DNA of 64,000 bases from Armigeres subalbatus (lineage: Eukaryota; Arthropoda; Insecta; Diptera; Culicidae), in NCBI RefSeq assembly GCF_024139115.2, contig NC_085141.1, positions 396,640,042 through 396,704,041 of the forward strand, written 5' to 3'. The notes below the pieces were generated by a model. That model worked only from the letters and a program-made list of their open reading frames with translations. It ran no database searches and was not told the DNA's origin. Below, piece after piece: positions 54,526-64,000 of this stretch. The number at the start of each line of letters is the position of its first letter. Position 1 is the stretch's first letter. The position numbers were made by a program, and so were the translations under genes.

Positions 54526-57500
54526 CGGGGCAGCAGGGCAGCAGGGATTATGTCCAAGGGCTTGACGATCCCTCCCCAGGCCATCTGCGAGTTGTGGGGC
54601 TTGCCTAGGATGTGGTGGGGCTTGACAGTGGGCCCTGTTAAACCTCTATAAAAAGCTGCATGTATCCGCAAGTAGGCCCCACCAAAGCGACCGTGTGCCG
54701 CTCAAAGCGCACGTCCTGGTGTTAGGTGGGACGCTAAACAGCCCTGACACGACGGCCCTCCGACGAGACAGGAGGTTTGCGCTGGCCCAATAAGCCGCCT
54801 AGAAAACCAATCATTACGAACAATATAAGAGATAATGCGACTCGATATAATCGGCAAAGACCTAGGCGACGAATACAGGATCACGATTGGAAGCTTGGAA
54901 CATGGAATTGCAAGTCGCTAGGTTTCGCAGGTTGCGACAGGATGATCTACGATGAATAACATCCCCGCAACTTCGACGTCGTGGCGCTGCAGGAGATTTG
55001 CTGGACAGGACAGAAAGTGTGGAAAAGCGGGCATCGAGCGGCTACCTTCTACCAAAGCTGTGGCACCACCAACGAGCTGGGAACCGGCTTCATAGTGGTG
55101 GGTAAGATGCGCCAACGCGTGATTGGGTGGCAGCCAATCAACGCAAGGATGTGCAAGCTGAGGATTAAAGGCCGTTTCTTCAACTATAGCATCATCAACG
55201 TGCACTGCCCACACGAAGGGAGACCCGACGACGAGAAAGAAACGTTCTACGCACAGCTGGAGCAGACATACGATGGATGCCCACTGCGGGACGTCAAAAT
55301 CGTCATCGGTGACATGAACGCTCAGGTAGGAAGGGAGGAAATGTATAGACCGGTCATCGGACCGGATAGTCTGCACACCGTATCGAATGACAACGGCCAA
55401 CGATGCATAAACTTCGCAGCCTCCCGCGGAATGGTAGTCCGAAGCACCTTCTTTCCCCGCAAAAATATCCACAAGGCCACATGGAGATCACCTAACCAAG
55501 AAACGGAAAACCAAATCGACCACGTTCTAATCGACGGTAAATTCTTCTCCGACATCACGAACGTCCGCACTTACCGCAGTGCGAATATTGAATCCGACCA
55601 CTACCTCGTTGCAGTATGCCTGCGCTCAAAACTCTCGACGGTGTACAACACGGCGGCTTAACATTGGGCGGCTACAAGATGGTAGACTAGCCCAAGAATA
55701 CGCGCAGCAGCTGGAAGTGGCACTTCCAACGGAAGAGCAGCTAGGCGCAGCGTCTCTTGAAGATGGCTGGAGAGATATTCGATCCGCCATTGGTAGCACC
55801 GCAACCGCTGCACTTGGCACGGTTCCCCGGATCAGAGAAACGACTGGTATGACGGCGAATGTGAGCAGTTAGTGGAAGAGAAGAATGCAGCATGGGCGAG
55901 ATTGCTGCAACACCGCACGAGGGCGAACGAGGCACGATATAAACAGGCGCGGAACAGACAAAACTCGATTTTCCGGAGGAAAAAGCGCCAGCAGGAAGAT
56001 CGAGACCGTGAAGAAACGGAGCAACTGTACCGCGCTAATAACACACGAAAGTTCTATGAGAAGTTAAACCGTTCACGTAAGGGCCACGTGCCACAGCCCG
56101 ATACGTGTAAGGACATAAACGGGAACCTTCTTACGAACGAGCGTGAGGTGATCCAAAGGTGGCGGCAGCACTACGAAGAACACCTGAATGGCGATGTGGC
56201 AGACGAAGATGGCGGTATGGTGATGGACCTGGGAGAACGCGCGCAGGACATAATTCTACCGGCTCCGGATCTCCAGGATATCCAGGAGGAGATTGGCCGG
56301 CTGAAGAACAACAAAGCCCCTGGGGTTGACCAACTACCAGGAGAGCTATTTAAACACGGTGGTGAGGCACTGGCTAGAGCGCTGCACTGGGTCATTACCA
56401 AGATTTGGGAGGAGGAAGTTTTGCCGCAGGAGTGGATGGAAGGTGTCGTGTGTCCCATCTACAAAAGGGCGTTTATCTGGATTGCAGCAACTACCGCGCA
56501 ATCACATTGCTGAACGCCGCCTACAAGGTACTATCCCAAATGTTATGCCGTCGACTAGCACCAACTGCAAGGGAGTTCGTGGGCAGTACCAGGCGGGTTT
56601 TATGGGCGAACACTCCACCACGGACCAGGTGTTTGCCATTCGCCAAGTACTGCAGAAATGCCGCGAATACAACGTGCACACACATCCTCTATTCATCGAC
56701 TTCAAAGCCGAATATGATACAATCGATCGGGACCAGCTATGGCAGCTAATGCACGAACACTGTTTTCCGGATGAACTGACACGGTTGATCAAAGCAACGA
56801 TGGATCGGGTGATGTGCGTAGTTCAAGTTTCAGGGGCATTCTCGAGTCCCTTCGAAACCCGCAGAGGGTTACGGCAAGGTGATGGTCTTTCGTGTTTGCT
56901 ATTCAACATCGCTTTGGAAGGGTAATACGAAGAGCAGGGATTAACACGAGTGGTACAATTTTCAATAAGTCCGTCCAGCTATTTGGTTTCGCCGACGACA
57001 TAGATATTATGGCACGTAACTTTGAGAAGATGGAGGAAGCCTACATCAGACTGAAGAGGGAAGCTAAGCGGATCGGACTAGTCATCAACACGTCGAAGAC
57101 GAAGTACATGATAGGAAGAGGTTCAAGAGAAGACAATGTGAGCCACCCACCGCGAGTTTGCATCGGTGGTGACGAAATCGAGGTGGTAGAAGAATTTGTG
57201 TACTTGGGCTCACTGGTGACTGCCGAAAATGACACCAGCAGAGAAATTCGGAGACGCATAGTGGCTGGAAATCGTACGTACTTTGGACTCCGCAAGACGC
57301 TCCGATCGAATAGAGTTCGCCGCCGTACCAAACTGACAATCTACAAAACGCTAATTAGACCGGTAGTCCTCTACGGACACGAGACCTGGACGATGCTCGT
57401 GGAGGACCAACGCGCACTTGGAGTTTTCGAAAGGAAAGTGCTGCGTACCATCTATGGTGGGGTGCAGATGGCGGACGGTACGTGGAGGAGGCGAATGAAC

Positions 57501-57811
57501 CACGAATTGCATCAGCTGTTGGGAGAACCATCCATCGTTCACACCGCGAAAATCGGACGACTGTGATGGGCCGGGCACGTAGCCAGAATGTCGGACAGTA
57601 ACCCGGTGAAAATGGTTCTCGACAACGATCCGACGGGCACAAGAAGGCGAGGTGCGCAACGGGCAAGGTGGATCGATCAGGTGGAAGATGACTTGCGGAC
57701 CCTCCGTAGACTGCGTGGTTGGCGACGTGTAGCCATGGACCGAGCCGAATGGAGAAGACTCTTATATACCGCACAGGCCACTTCGGCCTTAGTCTGATTA
57801 AATAATAATAA
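54526..57811 (+). mobile_element. RTE-clade non-LTR retrotransposon, nearly full length
   Basis: A 3.3-kb LINE flanked by an exact 13-base target duplication TAGCGCAAAGTGA (54513-54525 and 57812-57824). It ends in AATAATAATA, the trinucleotide tail usual for RTE. The single large ORF codes an endonuclease (KLGTWNCKSLGF, VVALQEICW, GDMNAQVG, SDHYLVAV) and a reverse transcriptase (NKAPGVDQLPGE, QYQAGFMGEHSTT broken, FGFADDIDIM at about 56980). The C-terminal region is shared with the fragment at 2790-3452. Stops at 54957 and 57564 and about five frame changes (near 55645, 55855, 56465, 56570, 56925) inactivate it. JAM1-like Aedes RTE elements are the likely relatives. Confidence 0.9.
54849..57797 (+). 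pseudogene. RTE ORF2 (endonuclease/reverse transcriptase), several lesions
   Basis: Coding content of the element above. Order: endonuclease about 54885-55640, linker with coiled-coil-like basic region 55650-56100, reverse transcriptase about 56130-57060, C-terminal domain to a stop near 57797. The first catalytic aspartate region is altered (FIDFKAEYDTIDRD where most RTEs have a KAFD-type motif), while FADD is kept. The frames joined by the lesions are otherwise continuous, so the copy looks fairly recent. Confidence 0.85.
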
Positions 57812-57824
57812 TAGCGCAAAGTGA

Positions 57825-57975
57825 GATATTCGATAAGAACAGTAAGCAGTGAGAAATAAGAAATGAGAAGTGAGAGGTGAGTACTGAGAAATGAGAAGTG
57901 AATGGTTAGTAGTGAAATGTTCTAAGTGGGTAGTGAATAGTGAAGGAGGAGGGAGGAAAGACTAACGAGAAGTCA
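57825..57975. repeat. AGTGAGAA-type satellite, right of the RTE insertion
   Basis: AGAAATGAGAAGTGAG-type words. Continues the array at 54420-54512 across the LINE. Confidence 0.75.
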
Positions 57976-57984
57976 GTACAGGCC

Positions 57985-58046
57985 GGACTCGATTATCCGG
58001 AGGTTCGATTATCCGGGGCTCGATTATCCGGAGTAATATTTTTACC
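57985..58046 (+). repeat. Three CGATTATCCGG motifs
   Basis: CTCGATTATCCGGAGGTT, TTCGATTATCCGGGGCT and CTCGATTATCCGGAGTAA occur in a row. Two more are at 60683-60717 in the same orientation. CAGGCCGGACTCGATTATCC looks like the end of a pogo/Tigger-type element, but no inverted partner is seen. Confidence 0.6.
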
Positions 58047-58140
58047 CATCTTAGAAAAATAGAAATCTTATCTTTGTGTATCCGTAACGAGTCCAATATG
58101 TGCAAGACATGCTAGTGCCTTTCTTGCTTTCTTAAGGAAG

Positions 58141-58264
58141 CATCCATAAATTACGTAACGCTTAGAGAAGGGAGGGGGTGTTGCCCGAAGTGTGACAATC
58201 CATACAAAAATTTGCAATGATTCATACAAAAAGTAACATCCGTAAATTACGTAACGCTTAGAGT
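58141..58264. repeat. Direct repeat of CATAAATTACGTAACGC block
   Basis: CATCC(A/G)TAAATTACGTAACG followed by CTTAGAG occurs at 58141-58167 and 58238-58264. It may be a piece of an older DNA element. Confidence 0.6.
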
Positions 58265-58662
58265 AAAATCAGCAGTGATTCAAATCGTTCGGGGCTGTCA
58301 GTTTGAATATGAATCTGGAACATTATTTTTTCCAGCAGCTGTTCTGTCAAAAAAATAAAACTGGTATAACGCTCCGTTCTATTTTCTGCAGATTTGAACC
58401 ACGATTGAATCACGAGATTCAAATATTTTTCAATTGTTTTGGTGTATGAATGCGTCATTTTATCTACGGATCAATCCACTTTGCAATTACGGCGCCTTTC
58501 TTGGCAGCAACATCATGATTTCATTTAATTGAAAATTTGAAAAACATGAATAGAACACTGCTGGGGAAACCAGCGAGTTTGTTCTATTTTGCTCCAGATT
58601 CAAACTAGAATAGTGGTCGAAAATTTGGAATGAAACTGAATCACTACTGATTTCACTCTAAG
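58257..58662. mobile_element. Inverted-repeat element, 406 bases, nested in the previous repeat
   Basis: Ends CTTAGAGTAAAATCAGCAGT and ACTACTGATTTCACTCTAAG are inverted with two mismatches, continuing through GATTCA. No protein is evident. Confidence 0.65.
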
Positions 58663-59049
58663 AGGGGGTTTTCTGTTTTATTTCTGTTTTATTTGGTGGA
58701 CGTTCCGGAAATTTCGGAAGGCCACGACATGTATAAGCCATAACATCAAGTGCATCTGAAAAATCTTGATGCTTAACGATAAAATTTAGAAGTTTTCTTT
58801 TTTTTTTATCCTTCACACGGTGGTTAGAGGTATGCGCCGTCGCCGCCGACAGTTTATGGCAATCCCGTTGAAACTCCAGAGGATCTCTTGCGAAAAAAGC
58901 TATTTTTCTTGAAAATTCCATACAATTTTTCGTTTAAAAATCGAAAAACCTTTTCGTAAAACTAAGAACTTTCATTAAAAATTCTGAAGATATCTCGAAA
59001 ATACTACAGTTGAAATTCTGACTAAATTTCCTTAAAAATTTTGAAGACC
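58663..59049. other. No gene seen
   Basis: Contains GGTGGTTAGAGGTATGCGCC (about 58818), which has a loose inverted partner near 60535-60570 (GGCGCTGACCTCTAAC). If real, these would bound a 1.75-kb element containing the SINE and array below. Confidence 0.3.
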
Positions 59050-59225
59050 TTTTTGTAGAATTTAAAAGAAAGGAAGACAGGACATTTACACAGCACCCAG
59101 TGAACCAGTGGAGCGTTTCCCGCTTCACGAAATATTACTAGGGCGGGAATCAAACTCACACTCCATGGCTTGCAAATACACTTAGACGAATGACGCCACT
59201 ATCCACACGGCCACAAAGCCCACCA
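59050..59225 (-). mobile_element. Second tRNA-derived SINE family member
   Basis: On the minus strand GGGCTTTGTGGCCGTGTGG (A-box region) is followed about 45 bases later by GAGTTTGATTCCCGCCC (B-box region), the layout of a tRNA-derived SINE head. The sequence differs from the Feilai-like copies. The tail is not clear. Confidence 0.6.
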
Positions 59226-59384
59226 GGTGCAAATTCCAGAAATTTCCTGGGCAAATTATAAAGAATTTCTTTTGGGAATCTCAAAAAATTACCTGCGGAA
59301 ATTTCCAAGGACTGCCAGTTGAAATCCACAGAATTTCACGTTGAAATCAATTATTTTGACGGGGATTTGCGGTTTGTTGTTTGG

Positions 59385-60110
59385 CCGAATATATCAATAA
59401 TCTTAAACTAGACTGGCATTTGGTCGAAATTGACATATGGCTGATAATGTCGTTCGGTTGAACAGGTAATTTGGCTGAAAATTCGTCTAATTGAATAGGT
59501 CATTTAGCCAAAAAGACTTAGATGGTCGTTTGGCATAAAAGGGCCATTTGGCCGAAATGAACATATGGCCGAAAGTGTTGTTTGCCCGAGCTGCCCAAAA
59601 AAATCGTTTGACCGAAAATGTTGCTTGGTCGGACGAGGTGACATAAGGTCGAAAACGGTTTGCCCAAAAATGTCATTTGGCTGAAAGCATCGTACTGGTG
59701 AAGATCAACTGGCCGAACTGATAATTTGGCCGAAAAAGACGTTTACTCCGACAGCTCATTTGTTAAAAAATGGCGTTTGGCCGAACGGGTCGACGTTTTT
59801 CGCCATACAATCCGATCAGCCGAATAATATTTTCGGCCAAATTGCCCTTCCTGCCAAACTACCGTTTCGGTCAAATGGAATTTTCGACGACAAGGCCTAT
59901 TCGACCAAACGACCTGTTAGATCATATGGCTTTTCCAGCCAAATGACTAGTTTGGTTGAACCGTCAAACCGTTTTCCACATAATAACCGTATCCATCAAA
60001 TGGAATTCGGCTAGATAGCTGTCGGCTTAACGTATTATTCGCCCAAGTGGTATTCGACTTTCCACTTTCCACCGAATGATTTCTACCAAACGACCCTTCG
60101 TCTTTTGAAA
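59385..60110. repeat. GGCCGAA-type array, diverged
   Basis: TTTGGCCGAAA / GGTCATTTGGCC units to about 59790, then units in the opposite sense (TTCGGCCAAATTGCCC, TTCGGTCAAATGG) to about 60110. This is the same inverted-arm plan as at 17113-17740 but without the AGTGAGAA core. Confidence 0.75.
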
Positions 60111-60682
60111 ATTTTCTCGTAGAATCTCCGAAGAATTACTAATGGACAACATAAAAAATTTCACGTAGAAATTCAAAGAAATTCCGAAAAATCCAGTTGA
60201 AATTCTGTTGGAAACAGTTTTAAAAAAATCACAAGGAAATTCTCTTTAGTGGAAACTCCGGAAATTAATCGACGATAAAAAAATTCGAAGCATAGGCAAA
60301 CTTCAAAACAATTTCCCGTAAAAAATTCAAAGAAATTCCGGTGAAAACTTTAGAGCATTTCCTGTTGAAAATTCGAAAAACTTGGAAGCATCTCCTGAGA
60401 CAGTTAATTAGATTTTTCCGGCGAAATAAAAAGATTCTCCCGTTAATGTCTTAAAAATATCCTGAAAAAAAAACTTTACGTTACGAACATAATAAATAAA
60501 TTGCCAAGCCTTCACCGACCAGAATTATGACAAACGCCGCCGCCGAAGATTTTCGGTTCGGCGCTGACCTCTAACAATGGTCAGAACCCATGAACGGACC
60601 AACGAGATATTTTATTAGATTTTATATAACTAGAATAAAGATTATTTGAGCAAAAGTTAAATTTTAAGCGACTTCAAAAATG
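60111..60682. other. No gene seen
   Basis: Degenerate GAAATTC-like words up to 60470, then A/T-rich sequence with a short G/C block at 60530-60580. Confidence 0.4.
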
Positions 60683-60717
60683 GCTCGATTATCCGGAGGG
60701 TTCGATTATCCGGAGTG
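60683..60717 (+). repeat. Two CGATTATCCGG motifs
   Basis: GGCTCGATTATCCGGAGG then TTCGATTATCCGGAGTGA, the same words as at 57985-58046. Confidence 0.7.
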
Positions 60718-60729
60718 AAATTTTTTTCA

Positions 60730-60905
60730 GTACTGTGAAATGAGAAGTGAATGGAAATAGCGAGAGGTGAAAAGTGAGATGTTCGAAGTGGGAAGAGAGT
60801 AGTGAGAAGGAAGAATGAGAAGTTTGAAGTAAGTTATGAGTAGTAAGAAAAGAGAAGTGAGAAATAAGAAGTGAAATGAGAAGTGCGAAGGAAGAAAATA
60901 AGGAT
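60730..60905. repeat. AGTGAGAA-type satellite
   Basis: GAGAAGTGAGAAATAAGAAG-type words, as at 57825 and 61980. Confidence 0.75.
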
Positions 60906-61294
60906 TTTGTATTTGAATTATTCGGCCATATGGCCTAACATTCGCTTGCGATAACTTTCGATTCTGTGCTTCATCGTGCTTTGTAAAAATGCTCCCTTCC
61001 ACTTTAAGCTTCAGTAGTTCGTCTCGCCGATAAAAGTCAATGAAAAATCAACAAGTCTCTCGTGGTTAGAGTTTACCATTTTTGCATCGGTACGCCGCCA
61101 TTTAAAATTTGTCACGCCGGTGGTTTATAATTTTCCACGCCAATTCAAATTCGAAGAAATCCGCAGAATTTTTCGTGGAAATTCTGAAGATTCAGTGGAA
61201 TTTCCGTAGATTTTCCCGAGAGAATCTCGTTCAAATTGAGTTTTTGAACGGAGAAGAGTCGTTTGGCAGAAAGCCATTTTTCCGAAGGCAACAA

Positions 61295-61379
61295 CCCAAC
61301 AAACATTGGAGGTGAATAAAGCGCTTATATGATAAAAAATAGTCTTTTATAGCTTATATAGCTAACATTGTTTGTTGGG
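61295..61379. mobile_element. 85-base MITE with CCCAACAAACA ends
   Basis: CCCAACAAACATTGGAGG at the left and TAACATTGTTTGTTGGG at the right are inverted. A/T-rich interior. Confidence 0.6.
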
Positions 61380-61384
61380 AAGGC

Positions 61385-62740
61385 CAAAAGTTCTTTGGCC
61401 TAATATGTCTTTTAATCAAACAAACCATTTGGCTGAAGCTCAACTAGCCTAAAGTTATTTTACCGAAAATTTCATTTGGTCGTACAATTTCACATTTGAC
61501 AGAAAAAAAAAACAGTTGGTCAAATAGCTCAATTGGCCAAAATAGTCTCGAGACAAAAAGGGTCATTCGACCGAAATTGTCGTTTGGCTGAATTGGTAAT
61601 TTTGGCACCGATATTTCAAATGGGGGAAACTGCTTTCTCAAAACAAGAGCTTCTTAAGGGCCTTGGTGGGTTAATTTGTGCCCACCTACGCAATCTAGCG
61701 CCATCTAATAAAAGAAGAGGATTCGCTGCTTCTATCAGTGGTGTTGGATTCTAAGGTTGGCTCAAATCAGCCCACCAGCGACGTGTGCAGCACTTGTTTA
61801 CTTACCACTTTCGCTTTTTTGAAATGTTGGTGATTTTAAAAATGCCGTTTGGCCGAAATGGTTGTTTTGCAGAAAATACATTTTCGGGCCAAATGGCTCT
61901 TTCTGAAAAAACGACCATTTCTACCAAACGGCATTTTCGGTCAAACGATCTGTTCGGTCAAATGATTTTTTCGGCTAAACGTCTCACTTCTCTTTCCTCA
62001 TTTCTCACTTCTCACTGTGAAAAGTGAGTTGTGCGAAGTGGGTAGTGAGACATCTCACAACTCACTTTTTACAGCGAGAAGTGAGAAATGGGGAGTGCGA
62101 AGTGAGACGTCTCACCATGAGAAGTGAGTAGTGCGAAGTGGGTAGTGAGACGTCTCACTACTCATTTCGCGCTTCTTACTTTTTACAGTGAGAAGAGAGA
62201 AAAGAAAAGTGAGGTGTGCGACGTCTCTCTTCTCATTTCTGATTTCTCACTTTTCAAATAAAATATGCGGCCAAATGTCTTATTCGGCCAAATGACCCTT
62301 TCGGCCAAATGACACTTTCGGCCTAATGACCCTTTCGGCCTTATGATCCTTTCGGCCAAATGACCCTTTCGGCCAAATGACCCTTTTGGTCAAATGACCC
62401 TTTCGGCCAAATGAACCTTTCGGCCAAATGATCCTTTCAGCCAAACGACCCTTCGGCCATATGACCCTTTCGGTCAAATGACCCTTTCTGCAAAATGACC
62501 CTTGCGGCCAAATGACCCTTTCGGCCAAATAACCCTTTCGGCAGAACGACCCTTTCGGCCGAATGACCCTTTTGGCCAAACGACCCTTTCAGCCAAACGA
62601 CCCTTTCGGCCAAATGACTTTCGGCCTAATGACCCTTTCGGCCAAACGACCCATTCGGCCAAACAACTTTCGGCCTAGTGGCACTCGGTCAAATGGCTTT
62701 CGGCCGAATGGGTTTCGGCCAAATTACCCTTCTCCCGTGC
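61385..62740. repeat. Composite fold-back: diverged GGCCGAA arm, AGTGAGAA core, regular 17-base arm
   Basis: The left arm (61385-61980) is interrupted and diverged. The core (61980-62260) has AGTGAGAAGTGAG words and GTGAGACGTCTCAC palindromes at about 62104 and 62145. The right arm (62265-62735) is the most regular 17-base array in the window, about 27 units of TTTCGGCCAAATGACCC. It ends GGCCAAATTACCCTTCTCCC. Confidence 0.85.
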
Positions 62741-62955
62741 TAATTAAATAACACGAGAAAACAAACAATTCAACGGCAAAGCTAAAAGAACCAAAGAAAA
62801 TATGTTTTTGCTTCTTCTTATGTATACCAATACAAATGCCCAAGACCTCTTTTAACTATTCTCGCTTATTTCATTGATCGGTCGTTGCGTTTAAAAGTTA
62901 TGAAGAAAATAGTGAATCGAACCATATAAAACCATATAAGGTTGGTGTATCTTAG
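62741..62955. other. Short unique spacer between arrays
   Basis: A/T-rich; no feature seen. Confidence 0.4.
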
Positions 62956-64000
62956 GTTATAAGGCCGAAAATGTCGTTTGACCGGAATGTTTGTTTGACA
63001 GAAAGGGCCATTTGGCCGAAAAAAATGTTGATTATTGAAATATGGTCAAAAATATCCACCTGGTTGGTAAAATAGCATTTTCGGGCAAATGGTCTTTCTG
63101 CCAAACGACCATTTCGGCCAAATAACTTTTTCGACCAAATGATCAGTTCGGTCGAACGATATTTTCGATCGTATGTCCATTTTGGCTAATCAAATTTTCG
63201 ACCAGATGGGATTTGGTTTAAACCATTAAACCCGGCCCTCGGCCCAATGACATATACAGCCAAACACCTTTCGGCCGTGTGGCTTTCGACCAAACAGCCC
63301 TACCTGTCGTTTGGTCGAAAGTCATTTGACGAAAGCCACTTATTCGAATGTATTTTTCTTCTTATTGGCATTACATGCCTTAGTGTTCATTAAGCACTTC
63401 CACAGTTATTAATTGCGAGGTTTCTAAGCCAGGTTACCATTTTTGCATTCGTATATCATGAGGCTAACACGATGATACTTTTATGCCCAGGGAATTGCAG
63501 ACAATTTCCAATCCGAAAATTGCACCGGCACCGGGAATCGAACCCAGCCACCCTCAGCATGGTCTTGCTTTGTAGCCGCGTCTCTTACCGCACGGCTAAG
63601 GAGGGCCCCTTATTCGAATGCCACTTGGCCGAATAACACGTTTGGCCAAAAGTCACGAACTTTTGTCCGAAATGGCAATTAGGTCGAAACTTATTTGACC
63701 GAAAATGACATTTGGCAGAAAGCAACTAACAGCCGAAATGCACATTCGGCCGAAATGGTAATTTGGCCGAAATGAGTTATTAGCCCTAAGAGTTAATTTG
63801 GCTGAAAATGTCATTTGGCCGAAATGGACGTTTAGCCGAAAAAGTCATTTGACCGAATAGATCATTTGGCCGAAAATGTCGTTTGGTAAAAATTGTCATT
63901 TGGCAGAGAGAGTCTTTTCTGCAAAACAACCATTTTGGCCAAACGGCATTTTCAGCCAAATGACCTATTCGGCTAAACGATTTTTTTTTGGCAAAATCGG
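62956..64000. repeat. GGCCGAA-type array running off the window
   Basis: Mixed-orientation, diverged 17-base-type units (GGCCGAAATGGTAATTT, GGCCAAACGGCATTTTC). It is interrupted by the SINE at 63351-63608, which split one unit and duplicated 12 bases of it. Confidence 0.75.
63351..63608 (-). mobile_element. Feilai-like tRNA-derived SINE, copy 3
   Basis: The most complete copy. On the minus strand it begins GGGGCCCTCCTTAGCCGTGC and has the B box GGTTCGATTCC. An exact 12-base duplication CTTATTCGAATG flanks it (63339-63350 and 63609-63620). It lies inside a GGCCGAA array. Confidence 0.9.

Noticed and set aside
62280..62579. 99-residue minus-strand [16 protein letters not shown] protein, and similar frames at 34950-35443 and 62474-62662
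   Set aside because: The 17-residue period is simply the 17-base satellite read through its three frames.
63351..63608. tRNA gene suggested by the GGTTCGATTCC B box
   Set aside because: It lacks a complete cloverleaf, is followed by a shared SINE body and GAA tail, and has a target duplication.

Overview
This is a window from a mosquito nuclear genome, almost certainly Aedes. The evidence is one spliced insect gene spread over very large introns, no bacterial-style gene packing, three copies of a tRNA-derived SINE that looks like Feilai (a family described from Aedes aegypti), RTE, Jockey and CR1-type non-LTR retrotransposons, BEL/Pao and Ty3/gypsy remnants, and many small inverted-repeat elements. 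I cannot separate Ae. aegypti from Ae. albopictus.

The only cellular gene I can support is the 3' part of a Tmtc3 orthologue on the minus strand. It has four coding exons at 51245-50493, 30111-29925, 29862-29582 and 28716-27802. They join in phase and encode the last 711 residues of an ER membrane/TPR protein of the TMTC O-mannosyltransferase family. The first exon here starts at a splice acceptor, so the N-terminal exons lie beyond the right edge and 51246-64000 is probably intron. The intron from 50492 to 30112 is 20.4 kb, while its two downstream neighbours are 62 and 865 bases.

The rest is transposon strata. 1-7133 is a pile of retrotransposon remains: BEL/Pao gag and pol, an RTE 3' end, another LINE reverse transcriptase, and a gypsy gag scrap. 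A 2.6-kb fold-back element flanked by TTAA has inserted into the LINE piece. 7187-10613 is a nest of inverted-repeat elements. 10614-27800 is gene-free sequence with hAT-type elements carrying 8-base target duplications (14126-14767, 20604-21483, 24368-24787), TA-flanked palindromes, a Jockey endonuclease fragment and a SINE. The 20.4-kb Tmtc3 intron holds an RTE 5' end cut by a SINE, a 17-base satellite array, a near complete CR1-like LINE (about 36450-41640) sitting inside a GAATTCC-type fold-back array (35700-45175), two TTCGGGGAA arrays and large palindromes. 51246-64000 holds an almost complete RTE element with a perfect 13-base target duplication (54526-57811) and long composite arrays.

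The least ordinary material is in these arrays. One composite family joins a 17-base GGCCAAAT-type satellite in inverted arms to a central AGTGAGAA satellite carrying GAGACGTCTC palindromes, and recurs at several loci. Another is the TTAA-flanked fold-back with a 24-base core. All homology calls are from reading translations and motifs; no database search was possible.
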